Shown here: positions 1-9,704 of the stretch, piece by piece | Layout: the number at the start of each line of letters is the position of its first letter | How positions within the stretch are numbered: position 1 is the first letter of the stretch | Source of the DNA: Picochlorum sp. 'celeri' | Taxonomy: Eukaryota; Chlorophyta; Trebouxiophyceae | NCBI GenBank assembly: GCA_010909725.1 | Contig: JAACMV010000018.1 | Span: 372,001 to 436,000 of the forward strand | Direction of reading: 5' to 3' | DNA: 64,000 bases | Program-made: the position numbers and the translations under genes | The notes under the pieces: generated by a model | Database searches by the model: none | What the model saw: the letters and a program-made list of their open reading frames with translations, nothing else | What the model was told of the DNA's origin: nothing

Positions 1-649
1 ATATCATCATCCCATCAGTAAATGCCGTACCGAAACGTGCATCTCGCATGACACAGACGCATGCAACCAGTCCGACCACACCATATCGACACACCCAACG
101 CACCATTTGTTTAAATCATTCGCCCGAACATAAAATCCACGCCTACGGTTCACAACCCGTGTCGCAACGTGGCGACATGACATTCCCCGAACAGAATGCT
201 TCTGAGACAAGACGCATGCGCGAGGCACCGTTGCCATTCCTGTCAACGCCATGTTGCATATAATACTTATGTCAAAACAAAGAAGACAGTCTTGGCGAGT
301 TTTCCGAGGGTTTTGATTCGAAATGAAACTGGAAGAATCACGTCGAGTAGCAGCAGCAGAGATGTATCGTTCTCGGTTTCAGAAAAAATATAGCTGACAA
401 TAGTAGTTTGTGTTTATTTGGTATATATGTATTCGACTGGAAAGAGCGTCGGGTGAAACTGTATGTATCCAAGGGTAGTCGTTGAATTAGTATTCCGACT
501 TTCTTTTTGAACACTTGAATTCGTTGACCTGCCAGGTCTTGCAATGAAGAAGCTTCCTTTTTTTTCGTCTAATGTGGTATTACAGCATACACCTACTACT
601 ATCATGATTATGAAAAACCATTACAATTAACACTATCACCCTTGGTTGC
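1..649. other. Left edge, no gene recognised
   Basis: Only short open frames without family resemblance are present. The right part must hold the 3' UTR of the ribosomal protein gene on the minus strand. A TGTAA pentamer lies on that strand just past its stop codon, around 625-632, and fits a poly(A) signal. Confidence 0.5.
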
Positions 650-1216
650 TTAGGCACTCACGGATGCAGTTCCACTGCGGAGCTTCTTGGCAGCCTGAGC
701 CTTGGTCAACTTGCGTGGTCTTGAGGACTCGAGCTCGGCTGGGACAGCCTCGCTCTTTTCAGTAAGAATGAGTTCAACGTGGCATGGGCTAGACATATAT
801 GCATTGATACGACCGTGGGCACGGTATGTTCTACGACGTCCTCTGACAGCCTGGTTCACTTGGATGTGAGACACGTACAACTTGTCAGTATCCAGTCCCT
901 TTGTCTCAGCGTTTGACTCGGCATTCTTCAAGAGATCCAAGACATACTGGCAAGACTTCTTTGGCCATCTTCCCTGTCCAATCTTATTTCCCTCATTCTT
1001 TGCCTGGGCTGTGCGACCAACTCCACCGTTGAATCTGAGGAATGGAATGCAGCGCTTGTGGTCCATGACTGCCTCGAGGTATGCCTTTGCCTTGACAAGA
1101 GTCATACCGCGGACGGCACGTGCTGTCTCTGCAGTGTTCTTGAAGTGAACACGAAGGTCAGACCCGCGAGCCTTGGCTGTCTTGTTCACATCAGCATCTT
1201 TACTGTAGCGACCCAT
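650..1216 (-). CDS. RPL17: 60S ribosomal protein L17 (uL22), cytosolic
   Basis: Intact single-exon gene for a 188-residue large-subunit protein that lines the exit tunnel of the cytosolic ribosome. The N-terminus [20 protein letters not shown] and the central blocks [28 protein letters not shown] and GRWPKKSC are characteristic of eukaryotic uL22. The basic segment [20 protein letters not shown] is the conserved C-terminal core, followed by the usual Lys/Ala-rich tail. The ATG is the first one in frame and matches the family start. A T/C-rich tract (TTCTTTCTTCTTCTTCTCTC on the minus strand near 1300) lies upstream, as in many ribosomal protein promoters. Length is normal for the family. Confidence 0.96.
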   Translation of the reverse strand: MGRYSKDADVNKTAKARGSDLRVHFKNTAETARAVRGMTLVKAKAYLEAVMDHKRCIPFLRFNGGVGRTAQAKNEGNKIGQGRWPKKSCQYVLDLLKNAESNAETKGLDTDKLYVSHIQVNQAVRGRRRTYRAHGRINAYMSSPCHVELILTEKSEAVPAELESSRPRKLTKAQAAKKLRSGTASVSA

Positions 1217-1605
1217 GATGCGTACTTTCTACAAAGATACAAATCTGCAGACATGATCAGAAAGAAAAGTATGTGAGACATGATGGAACACGATCGAGAG
1301 AGAAGAAGAAGAAAGAATCGATCAAAGTAAAGAGTCCGGTCAGACAAGGTGTCTGAAGGAAGGCTGTCTGCTCGTCGAAACACCGCCGCAACGTCGTCGC
1401 CCTTGCCACCGCCACGGAACGATTGGCATGAGCCATGCCTCTGTTCATATTCCTTTTACTGCTCTCTTTATATGCCGCACTGTATCTGTATCGGTCCCAT
1501 GGTTGTCTGTTTTTGGCGGCCGAGTTGGGGACAACATGGTTCCAAGATGGCCATTCTGATCAGGACGAATTTCTGATTCATTTCCCATTAAATATAACAT
1601 GAAAG

Positions 1606-1755
1606 ATGTCTGTTTACTATCTCAATACTTGGGAGGCTCTTCAATCTAGCTATGCCACGCTTTCTTCTTCTTCAGTGCGAGCAGCCGTAGCGGCGTGGGC
1701 GACAACAGCAGTTTGCTTCCTCTTCTACGTTATACTGTCATCCAAACGTACCTAA
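1606..1755 (+). CDS. Possible 49-residue single-pass membrane microprotein
   Basis: An ATG-initiated frame of 49 codons plus TAA, not assigned to a known family. The first half is polar (MSVYYLNTWEALQSSYATL). Residues about 27-45 form one clear hydrophobic helix (AAVAAWATTAVCFLFYVILS), and the protein ends SKRT, so it would be a C-terminally anchored membrane protein. An out-of-frame ATG sits 7 bases upstream. The frame lies in the roughly 1 kb gap between the divergent RPL17 and NMD3 genes, which is longer than most spacers here. It could also be the first exon of a gene I did not resolve, or chance. Proteome or transcript evidence would decide. Confidence 0.35.
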   Translation: MSVYYLNTWEALQSSYATLSSSSVRAAVAAWATTAVCFLFYVILSSKRT

Positions 1756-2226
1756 TAGTGTAAAATTAAAATTATGATGGACTCGTGGTGGTAATTTGAC
1801 AGATATTCTGATCGCCGACGGACATGGTTTGGCTTTGGCGGAGGCAGGATGAAATCAGGTTGTACGTCCTATGGAAAGAGTTGTTTGATGGGACCTATAA
1901 TCTGTCTCATGACGGTGGTCGGTCTGGTCATGTTCTCGCGCATAGATGATACCAAGACGTCACTGTAAATAGGTTTATAGGAATATACAAGGTATAGAAT
2001 CCATACACGTGACTGTGGGCGGGTATTGTTCTTGGAAGAACGTTGCATGTGTGAATAGCACATGCACTCAATTTGTAATTGCACTCAATACGCGAAAGGC
2101 ATCAGCTGTTATTGAGAAATACACAGGTATTTTTTATTACTAGGTAACCCAAGTATCCTAACTAATAATCCACGGGAGAGTAGCAACAGTCTTGACATTG
2201 TTGAACTGCTATCAAGTGAGCCAGCC
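1756..2226. other. Intergenic, upstream of NMD3
   Basis: About 470 bp without a supported gene. It presumably holds the NMD3 promoter and 5' UTR. No convincing TATA box or RNA gene was seen. Confidence 0.4.
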
Positions 2227-3804
2227 ATGGATGCGTATTTCACTCCACAGAGCACGCAAGGGCATGTGCTCTGTTGCTTGTGTGGTATATCAATACCACC
2301 AAATCCTTCAAACATGTGTGTCAACTGTATTAGGAATCAGGTGGATATCACAGAGGGGATTCAAAAGCAGGTGACAGTGTTGTGGTGTAAAATGTGTGGG
2401 AGGTATCTGCAGCCTCCCAAGCATTGGTTGCAGGCGGAGCAAGAGTCTAAAGAACTTTTAACGTTTTGTATTAAGAGGATTCGTGGTTTGCAAAAGGTGA
2501 AATTGGTGGATGCTGGGTTTATCTGGACAGAGCCTCACTCAATGAGGTTGAAAGTAAAGTTGACTGTGCAAGCAGAGGTTATGAATGGAGCTATTCTGCA
2601 ACAGAGCTTTGTTGTTGAATTCATAGTGGAACGTCATATGTGTCCTGCATGCAATCGACAGAATGCAAATCCAAATTCGTGGATTGCGTGTGTCCAAGTG
2701 AGGCAGCATGTTCAGCACAAGAGGACATTCTTCTTTTTGGAGCAACTTATTTTAAAGCATGGTGTGGATCAGTCGTGCGTGAATGTGAAAAATATTCACG
2801 AAGGTGTTGATTTTTATTTTAGCAATAGGGCGCATGCGAACAAATTTGTGGACTTTTTGCAATCAGTGGTGCCAATACGGCACCGTAGTGATAAACAGTT
2901 GGTGTCACATGATGTGCATACATCGAATTATAATTACAAGTATACGTTTAGCGTAGAGCTTGCTCCTATTTGCAAGGATGATTTGGTATGCTTACCGCCG
3001 AAAGCTGCGACATCGCATGGTGGCATTGGGCCAGTCGTGCTGTGTACTAGAGTGACAAATGCATTGACCTTGATTGATCCAAAGACACTACAGGTGGCCA
3101 CGATCGAGGCCCCCATGTATTGGAGGATTCCTTTTAGAGCCATGATGTCTAGTAAACAGTTGAGTGAGTTTATTGTGCTGGATATTGAGCCTGTTGATGC
3201 GAAAGGATGCCATCAGCAGGGCAAGCTGCATTTGGCAGAGTGTGTGGTTGCTCGTCTTGCAGACTTTGGTGCTAATGACCAAACATACACGACGTATACA
3301 CATCTTGGACATATTCTACATCCTGGGGATCATGCATTAGGGTATGATGTGGCGAATGCAAACTTAGTGGACAGCAATCTAGACGCAGCAGAACAAAAAG
3401 GGTATCAACTTATGGATGTCGTGTTGGTTCGAAAGAGTTATGAAGAGAAACGACAGCGACGACGCGCGAAAGGAGTTTCAAGAGCATGGAAACTCAAACG
3501 ATTGGATATGGAGGTTGATGAAGAGGAAGATGCAAAGGCTGGAGGTAGAAGAAGGAATGGGGAGGTGTCTGCAGCAGAACAAGAAGCAGCCGACATGGAA
3601 CGATTCCTTGAAGAGCTTGAGGAAGACGCTGATTTGCGTTCTCGTATTGCTATATATAAGGATTCGCAAGCCGCAGCAGCAGCTAGAAATGCCATGGAAC
3701 ATGACATGCAAGACAGTGATGAGGATGACGACGTTCCAGAGATTCCATTAGAAGAGCTTTTGGATGATTTGGCAGCAATGCAGCTTGACGGAGAGAACGC
3801 ATGA
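2227..3804 (+). CDS. NMD3: 60S ribosomal subunit export adaptor NMD3
   Basis: Intact single-exon gene, 525 residues. NMD3 binds pre-60S particles and bridges them to the exportin Crm1. The N-terminal zinc-binding region shows the expected CxxC pairs (CCLCG, CVNC, CKMCGRYL, CPAC) spread over residues about 16-140. The family blocks VLWCKMCGRYLQPPKHW and HKRTFFFLEQLILKHG follow, then the central VDFYFSNRAHANKFVDFL region. The C-terminal 100 residues are acidic and end in a Leu-rich EIPLEELLDDLAAMQL stretch that resembles the nuclear export signal of this family. The gene stands alone on its strand. The next gene starts 197 bp downstream, with a TGTAA motif in between. Confidence 0.95.
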   Translation: MDAYFTPQSTQGHVLCCLCGISIPPNPSNMCVNCIRNQVDITEGIQKQVTVLWCKMCGRYLQPPKHWLQAEQESKELLTFCIKRIRGLQKVKLVDAGFIWTEPHSMRLKVKLTVQAEVMNGAILQQSFVVEFIVERHMCPACNRQNANPNSWIACVQVRQHVQHKRTFFFLEQLILKHGVDQSCVNVKNIHEGVDFYFSNRAHANKFVDFLQSVVPIRHRSDKQLVSHDVHTSNYNYKYTFSVELAPICKDDLVCLPPKAATSHGGIGPVVLCTRVTNALTLIDPKTLQVATIEAPMYWRIPFRAMMSSKQLSEFIVLDIEPVDAKGCHQQGKLHLAECVVARLADFGANDQTYTTYTHLGHILHPGDHALGYDVANANLVDSNLDAAEQKGYQLMDVVLVRKSYEEKRQRRRAKGVSRAWKLKRLDMEVDEEEDAKAGGRRRNGEVSAAEQEAADMERFLEELEEDADLRSRIAIYKDSQAAAAARNAMEHDMQDSDEDDDVPEIPLEELLDDLAAMQLDGENA

Positions 3805-4001
3805 AGGTTGATTATAGATTGATTCATTGTACTCATGTAACCATAGAGTGTCGACATGAGATCCGAATTGCCTCATCATTCTCCCAGTAGTCTGTGACAT
3901 GCCAGCACTCATCACATGAGACAACGTGATGCATTGTATTTATGCATGCATTCTCCAATCGCCGGTGCATTATAATGTGAATAGGGTATATAGAGTATAA
4001 A

Positions 4002-5438
4002 ATGAACGCCAATTGGTGCAGAAGAGCCAGTTCAGGGCCTTTGACATGCCGTCCCATTTCCAGTTCGGCGGTCAGCAGGATCCGTGTGAGGGACGGCAAT
4101 GTGCGCCATAGCTTTAGGAAATATGATATAATCAATAAAGAAATGCATAAAAATGGATCAGTAGTCAAAAGAATCGGAAAAGAAGGCAGCATTGTAGGTG
4201 CCGCAGCCAGCGTATTCGCAGCAGGTGGGCGTTTTGCAGAGTGTTGGTGTTTTTGGAGACATCATATCAGACGATCGTCATCCAGCCTATGAATCAACCA
4301 TGGTACTGACACAATAATACGTTCCTATTGCAGATGTAGCCAAAGAAGAGGACGGAGGCATGGTTGAGAATATCAAGCTTGGTCTCTTGTTTGCTTCCTG
4401 GTACCTGGCCAACATTTACTTCAACATGTACGTATCGTCTGCACACTGTTCATATTCCATATCCTCATCTCACACAACTATCGATGATGTTGCAGTTTCA
4501 ATAAGCAGCTGTTGAAAGTTTTCCCATACCCTGTGACCTGTACAGCCATCCATTTCATGGTTGGGAGTATCCTTGCCCTGACAATGTGGCTTTTGCGCAT
4601 TCATCAGCGTCCAAAGCTTGAATCAGGGACCCTGAAATCTATCAGCCCATTAGCAGGAATCCATGTCCTGGGCAATGTATTGACAAATGTGTCATTGAAA
4701 GCAGTGGCAGTCTCTTTCACCCACACCATCAAGGCCCTCGAGCCATTTTTTAGTGTCATCATGTCCTTCATCTTTTTAGGATCCATCCCGACAATCCCTG
4801 TAGCTGCGTCACTTGTGCCAATTGTTGCTGGTGTTGCATTGGCATCCATCTCTGAACTCTCCTTCAACTGGACTGGATTTTTAGCTGCTCTAGGATCAAA
4901 TGTCACATTCCAGTCAAGAAATGTGTTATCCAAAAAGTTCATGCTCAAGGGTATGTGATATTATTGTGAGGAAGAAGATTTCTATACGCAACAACAAGGT
5001 ACTTGGTCTAACACACACATGTTCATGTACATGCTTGGTGCAGGAAAAGATGGCTTGGATAACATCAACCTCTTCAATATTCTGACAATCATGTCATTCC
5101 TTATTTTGGCTCCAATAGCAATTTTAGTGGAAGGAGTCCAAGTGACCCCAGCCGTCATTCAGTCACTCCCAGAAGGAATGCTCATCAAGGCCATCATTGC
5201 GAGTGTTTCCTTCCATTCATACCAGCAAATATCGTATCTGGTACTTCAGAGAGTATCCCCAGTCACTCATTCAATAGGAAATTGCATCAAGCGAGTCGTC
5301 GTCATTGTTGCTTCTGTCATTGCATTCAACGTTCCAGTGAGCAGACAAAATGCCTTGGGAACAGCCCTGGCATTGTTTGGTGTCTTCCTGTATAGCCAAG
5401 CGAAAAGGGCTCAGAACGCCAAGGAAAAGGCAACATGA
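4002..5438 (+). CDS. Triose-phosphate/phosphate translocator family carrier (probably plastid envelope)
   Basis: Four exons: 4002-4224, 4334-4427, 4496-4950 and 5044-5438, giving 388 residues. The junctions restore family motifs: NIYFNMFNKQ... is read across intron 2 as [20 protein letters not shown], and [20 protein letters not shown] across intron 3. The core has about ten membrane helices of the drug/metabolite transporter fold, with [18 protein letters not shown] near the end as in plastid phosphate translocators. The first 75 residues are Arg/Ser-rich and look like a plastid transit peptide. Which phosphorylated substrate is exchanged cannot be told from sequence. TATATAG and TATAAA lie immediately before the ATG, so a downstream ATG (around 4143) is an alternative start. 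Confidence 0.88.
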
Positions 5439-5801
5439 TCATAGATAGACCACATTTTGATACATCGAGTACTACAATATAATGTAAAATCCGGGTACAT
5501 GCAGCCGAGATCTTGCCAACAGATCTCTGTACCATCAAGAACATGCCATGCATGCATGCCATGAATACCGCTTCACCAGCGTTCCTACCAAACACATTAC
5601 ACTAAATTTATTCATAAACAAGACGAAAGCGTCACATTTTGGTCATTCAGAGACAGATAGGTCGGGCTCCGCAGCCGGTTGACTGAGTTTTGCAGTTCAG
5701 TTCACGACGCAGAAAGCTTTCATTCGACAACGAAATCGGATTCATCTGAATATATTACGAGTAGTTTTGGAGGTTATCAGAGGAGCATTGTACTGGTCGA
5801 A

Positions 5802-6758
5802 ATGCCGCTGTTGAACAACAACATTTTTGCGGCACTGAAAAGGACGAAGAAGGAGCCAGCGAAGGAGGTGGCTGAGGAATCAGAAAATGGTAATGGTATT
5901 ACTATTGAAGAGCAGAATGAAAAGCACGATGAGATCGAAAAGGCAATTTTCGATTCATCCGCCGGCTTTGGGGACTGGGCCGAAGAGGCCGAAGGGGACT
6001 GGGGAGCCACTCCCGCACCCGCTGATATAGAAAATGACGATGGATGGACGACGCAGACATCAAAAGCGAGCACAAAGAGTAAAAAGAGAGGAGGAAATAG
6101 GAAGAATAGGAACAAGAAGAAGCCAGAGGCTCTGGTGAGTCAGCAGGAGGAGGAGGAGGCTGAGGATGTTGCTGTGCCACCTGATATGGAAGAAATCATG
6201 GCGGAGATAGATGTGGAAGCTGAGCTTGGCATTGAGTTAGCAAGGACTGACGATGAGGAAGATAGCAGCGAGGAAGAAGAAGAGGAGGAGGAGGAGACTG
6301 TTCCACCCCCTGCAACGGTGACACAGCAGCAGGAACCAAAGCAGCAAAACTTATCCAAGAAGGAGATGCAGGAACTTAAAAAGAAGGAATTGGAGGATTT
6401 GGATGCCATGTTAGCAGAACTGGGAGTTGATACTCAGCAGCAACAGCCAACGCAGAGCAGCACCACATCTGCAAAGGCAGCAAAGCGCAAGGCAAAGAAG
6501 GAACGCAAGGCTGCATCTCAGGCAGGCAGCAATTCCGAGAATGATCAGAATACAGAGCAGAATACTTCCGGAAACGCTCCTTCAGGCCCCGCCATCGATC
6601 CAGATGCCGTCAAAGCTGCCAAGGCAGCTGTGAAGAAGAAGGCAGGAGCTAAAAAACCAGCATCTGCAGCCCAAGCTGCTGCCAAGGCAGCAGCAGCAGC
6701 AGCTAAAAAGAAAAAGGGCAAGGATGCATCAAAATTTAATGAATTCCCCACGAGATGA
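5802..6758 (+). CDS. Low-complexity acidic/lysine-rich protein of unknown function
   Basis: 318 residues from the ATG at 5802. The frame is open further upstream, but no ATG occurs there. The start MPLLNNNIFAALKRTKKE is hydrophobic then basic. Next come a Trp-containing acidic part (GFGDWAEEAEGDWGATP), a Lys/Arg patch, a run of Glu, and a short coiled-coil-like block (SKKEMQELKKKELEDLDAML, about residue 195-215). The tail is rich in Ala and Lys and ends KFNEFPTR. The composition suggests a nucleolar, chromatin or translation-associated protein, but no family is recognised. It converges with the cytochrome b5 gene, with 83 bp between stop codons. Confidence 0.7.
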   Translation: MPLLNNNIFAALKRTKKEPAKEVAEESENGNGITIEEQNEKHDEIEKAIFDSSAGFGDWAEEAEGDWGATPAPADIENDDGWTTQTSKASTKSKKRGGNRKNRNKKKPEALVSQQEEEEAEDVAVPPDMEEIMAEIDVEAELGIELARTDDEEDSSEEEEEEEEETVPPPATVTQQQEPKQQNLSKKEMQELKKKELEDLDAMLAELGVDTQQQQPTQSSTTSAKAAKRKAKKERKAASQAGSNSENDQNTEQNTSGNAPSGPAIDPDAVKAAKAAVKKKAGAKKPASAAQAAAKAAAAAAKKKKGKDASKFNEFPTR

Positions 6759-6841
6759 GTCGATATAGTATCTATTATTTTCCTCTAATACCATTCCACC
6801 GCACGTACAAATCATAATAATACGTTTTTTACACTCAGTTG

Positions 6842-7240
6842 TTATTTTTTCAAGTAGTACAATACGACTGCAATCAACACAATGAGCAAAGGAAGCAATG
6901 CCCTGAAAAGCCCTCCTCCCTGTTCCGCGTCTGTATGGCTCTGTTTCTGAGATGTCTTTGCTGCACCAGTAGTTGCGTGCGCATCACCACCTTCAAACTC
7001 ACCAATGTAATAATCGTTCAACATTTCCTGCGCTGTCGTACTATGCCCAATCTCCTCAAAGTCCTCAGTACCATCCTTTCCAGACGCAGCCACCACAATA
7101 TCATATCCACCAGGGTGTTCATCCAAGAATCGAGTCACATCATAGACCTTGCCATGAATAATCAACCAGCAATCCTTCTCTGAGCGATGCTTTGAACACT
7201 CTTCCAAAGAGTACACCTTCTTCTTCTCTGTCTCTGCCAT
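6842..7240 (-). CDS. CYB5: Cytochrome b5, tail-anchored
   Basis: 132-residue single-exon gene. Cytochrome b5 passes electrons to ER desaturases, hydroxylases and P450s. The haem domain spans residues 8-80 and has both axial histidines, H42 in DEHPGG and H66 in IGHST. A polar Ala/Thr/Gln linker leads to a C-terminal hydrophobic anchor (LFRALLPLLIVLIAVVLYYL) followed by KK, the usual ER tail anchor. The ATG gives a normal N-terminus for the family. A TGTAA motif follows the stop codon. Confidence 0.96.
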   Translation of the reverse strand: MAETEKKKVYSLEECSKHRSEKDCWLIIHGKVYDVTRFLDEHPGGYDIVVAASGKDGTEDFEEIGHSTTAQEMLNDYYIGEFEGGDAHATTGAAKTSQKQSHTDAEQGGGLFRALLPLLIVLIAVVLYYLKK

Positions 7241-7619
7241 GATGGATTGAGTGAATCAATGATTCAATAAATGAATACAAGTGTTAATAAATGAATGAAA
7301 TCCAGATTCTGTCAATCCTCCACGTGACTGTCAGTGAGGTCACGTCGATCTTTTCTGTCAGCGTTCCTGACTGTTTCTGAGAAGCAGAAGACGTATTCTT
7401 CGGCTTTTTGTGGAAATAATGAAAATATAAATTACAATGTGTCAATTAATTCGACCAAGAGCGTTCATTACCAGACATCGGGATGGGGCGGGAACATGCT
7501 CTCCCTTGCTGTTGTGTGTCTGTGTGGCCAATCATTGTGAAGGAGGAGCCGGCTCATCCATGTGAACACACCTTTTTTTTCTTTCACTGCATCCCTATCT
7601 ACAGACATATGCGCATGCA

Positions 7620-8993
7620 CTACGCGTGTGTCTTGATACGTTTGTTGCTCAATGAAGCATTGTTCTCTTCCAAACCTTTGAAGTAGTCCACAAGCTTGGT
7701 CACCTTGTCCTTCAAGGCATAGTCCATGGCTGTGTTACCCTCTCCATCTCTCACATCAACACGCGCCTTGGCAGACTCGACCAAATACTTGACAACATCA
7801 TATTTCCAATAGAAAGCAGCCTGTAACAATGCAGTGCGCCCATGGCTCTCTCTGGCTTCCACATCAGCATGGCATTCTTCCACCAAAAAGGCAACGATAT
7901 CACGTTTACCATGCCCAGCAGCCATCAGGAGTGCATTAAATCCTTCACAATTCGTCGCATTCAAATCAGCTTTACCCTTCTTCACTAGTACTTTGACGAC
8001 GTCAAGATGATTGTATGCAATCGCGAGTGCAAGCACGGTGTTCCCATCGAATTTGACATTCACATTAATCTTGCCCAAGCTCAACAGGTACTCGACAATA
8101 GCAACATGACCATGCCTGCAGGCAATGGAGAGCGGACTGTCCGAATTATATACGTCTCTACACTTCACACTAGCACCCGCTCTTTTCACCAAATACGTGA
8201 CAATGTTGAGTCGTCCAAACCGGCATGCCAACATCAGTGGCGTCCAGTAATCACCATCCTTGACCTGTGCTACATTTATACCCTCCTTCTCCCCTTCTCT
8301 GAAGATGGGAGCCACCAAATGCGCATGTCCAAATTCACACGCATAATGCAGCAAGCATCGATCGTCTTGGTCCTGATACGACATGGGAATACCCGTCTTG
8401 TTCATCATCCTTGCCAGAATAGGATACACTGCCCCAACCTGGCATGCATATATTTGAGTCAGCTCAGGACATGAGAAAGCCTGCTCGAGATCTTCAGCGG
8501 TACATTTGCCTTTATTGAACACAGCCAAGGCCTGCGACCCATTCTTTATCGTCTCGTACACATGAGAAGGGACGTATCTCAATGCACGGTACTCTGCCAT
8601 CTTTTCAAACTCCTCCTTGCTCAACTCCTCATCATAATCGATGCACATCTCATCCAACTCCATTTGCCAATCCTCAGTATCTAGATTGACATACATCTTT
8701 CTGTGATAGCGGAAATCCACAGCCTTGTCCTTCTGAATATGCACTCCACACCTCACAGCAAGGTACCGTCTGGCAATATGCTCCTTGAGTTCTTCCTGGG
8801 GCAGCATCCTAAGAGCATATAGACTCAACAATCCTCTCATATGATATATATTGTATGGATTGTAATAATGTGAGACGATTTTCTGACGAATAGTGGGGTT
8901 TCCAAGCACCTGTGCTGCCAGACTGGTTGGGTTTGGAACTGCCTTTGTTGTTGTTGGGGTTGTATCAGATTCATTCCCAATGATCTCAGCCAT
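7620..8993 (-). CDS. Ankyrin-repeat protein
   Basis: 457 residues in one exon. Residues about 210-440 hold at least seven ankyrin repeats, recognisable by TPLMLACRFGRLNIVTYLVK, SPLSIACRHGHVAIVEYLLS, LALAIAYNHLDVVKVLVKKG, ALLMAAGHGKRDIVAFLVEE and TALLQAAFYWKYDVVKYLVE. The N-terminal 200 residues contain no recognised domain but include several Tyr/Arg-rich helices. There is no signal peptide or membrane segment, so it is probably a cytosolic or nuclear scaffold. Partners cannot be inferred, because ankyrin repeats only indicate protein binding. Confidence 0.85.
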   Translation of the reverse strand: MAEIIGNESDTTPTTTKAVPNPTSLAAQVLGNPTIRQKIVSHYYNPYNIYHMRGLLSLYALRMLPQEELKEHIARRYLAVRCGVHIQKDKAVDFRYHRKMYVNLDTEDWQMELDEMCIDYDEELSKEEFEKMAEYRALRYVPSHVYETIKNGSQALAVFNKGKCTAEDLEQAFSCPELTQIYACQVGAVYPILARMMNKTGIPMSYQDQDDRCLLHYACEFGHAHLVAPIFREGEKEGINVAQVKDGDYWTPLMLACRFGRLNIVTYLVKRAGASVKCRDVYNSDSPLSIACRHGHVAIVEYLLSLGKINVNVKFDGNTVLALAIAYNHLDVVKVLVKKGKADLNATNCEGFNALLMAAGHGKRDIVAFLVEECHADVEARESHGRTALLQAAFYWKYDVVKYLVESAKARVDVRDGEGNTAMDYALKDKVTKLVDYFKGLEENNASLSNKRIKTHA

Positions 8994-9704
8994 GGTTTTT
9001 AATTATATGTATTTCTTTTTCCTTTTTGTGTGTGTGTGTATATTTGAGATCGTCAAGGGCTGTCAGATTACAAGAACCGTTTTTGTAATTGTTGCGCAAA
9101 ATTTGAAATTTCAAATCTCTTCAACGTGGAATATATTTTAAATATGAATGGTCCAATCGGTCCTGTTTTTTATTTAATTTCTTTAAAATAATAGCGAGGT
9201 TAATTCATGGCGATGAATATCTGCCATCCTCAACTTCACTTGTCGGGATCTTGGCCTGGTGGCTCACAGCCAGCTGGCTGATTGGTATCCAATCTCCACT
9301 ATATATATATGGTGATCGTTTAAAGAGCAGCATTGGAGATTTACTCTCGTTTTGGGTGTTCAGAATGAGAATGTAAATATGCTGCGACTACAATGTTCAG
9401 AGCAGCTTCCTAGGCCCAGGAGCCTGCAAGCTCCAGCTGGAGGAGAAGCTTAAGCTCGCCACGTGTGACAGGGCGGGATTCGTCTGATCTGTTTCATCCC
9501 TGGCAGCGCGTGTGTTGTCTGGCTGTATAATCCATGCGAATATATACAGTATCAGAAGTATTCATGCCGTGCGATCGTAAATGATACGTCTGTGTGTCTA
9601 GCCGTCGTACCGCTGGCGTGAGCAAGGAGAACGTGACAGTTGGTGTTGTCGTCGTTGTTGTGTACACTGAATCACATTGCCGAGCCAATACAATACATGT
9701 ACTC
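8994..9704. other. Divergent promoter region between ankyrin and FG-GAP genes
   Basis: About 710 bp with no supported gene. It contains a TATATATATA run near 9301, a 12-bp palindrome CTCCAGCTGGAG at 9431-9442, and a G-box core CACGTG at 9460-9465 within GCCACGTGTG. These may be transcription factor sites for either flanking gene. The open frame running through 9594-9704 has no ATG. Confidence 0.4.

Noticed and set aside
3438..3857. Ser-rich minus-strand frame of about 139 codons
   Set aside because: It is the shadow of the acidic C-terminus of NMD3. Glu/Asp codons read as Ser on the other strand.
8007..8474. 155-codon plus-strand frame
   Set aside because: It lies wholly antisense to conserved ankyrin repeats and has no recognisable motif.
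9594..9704. N-terminal extension of the FG-GAP gene frame
   Set aside because: It begins with GTG, and the first ATG is at 9705. Similar non-ATG extensions upstream of 5802, 30296, 34641, 41464, 42006, 47900, 56389 and 57030 were also dropped.
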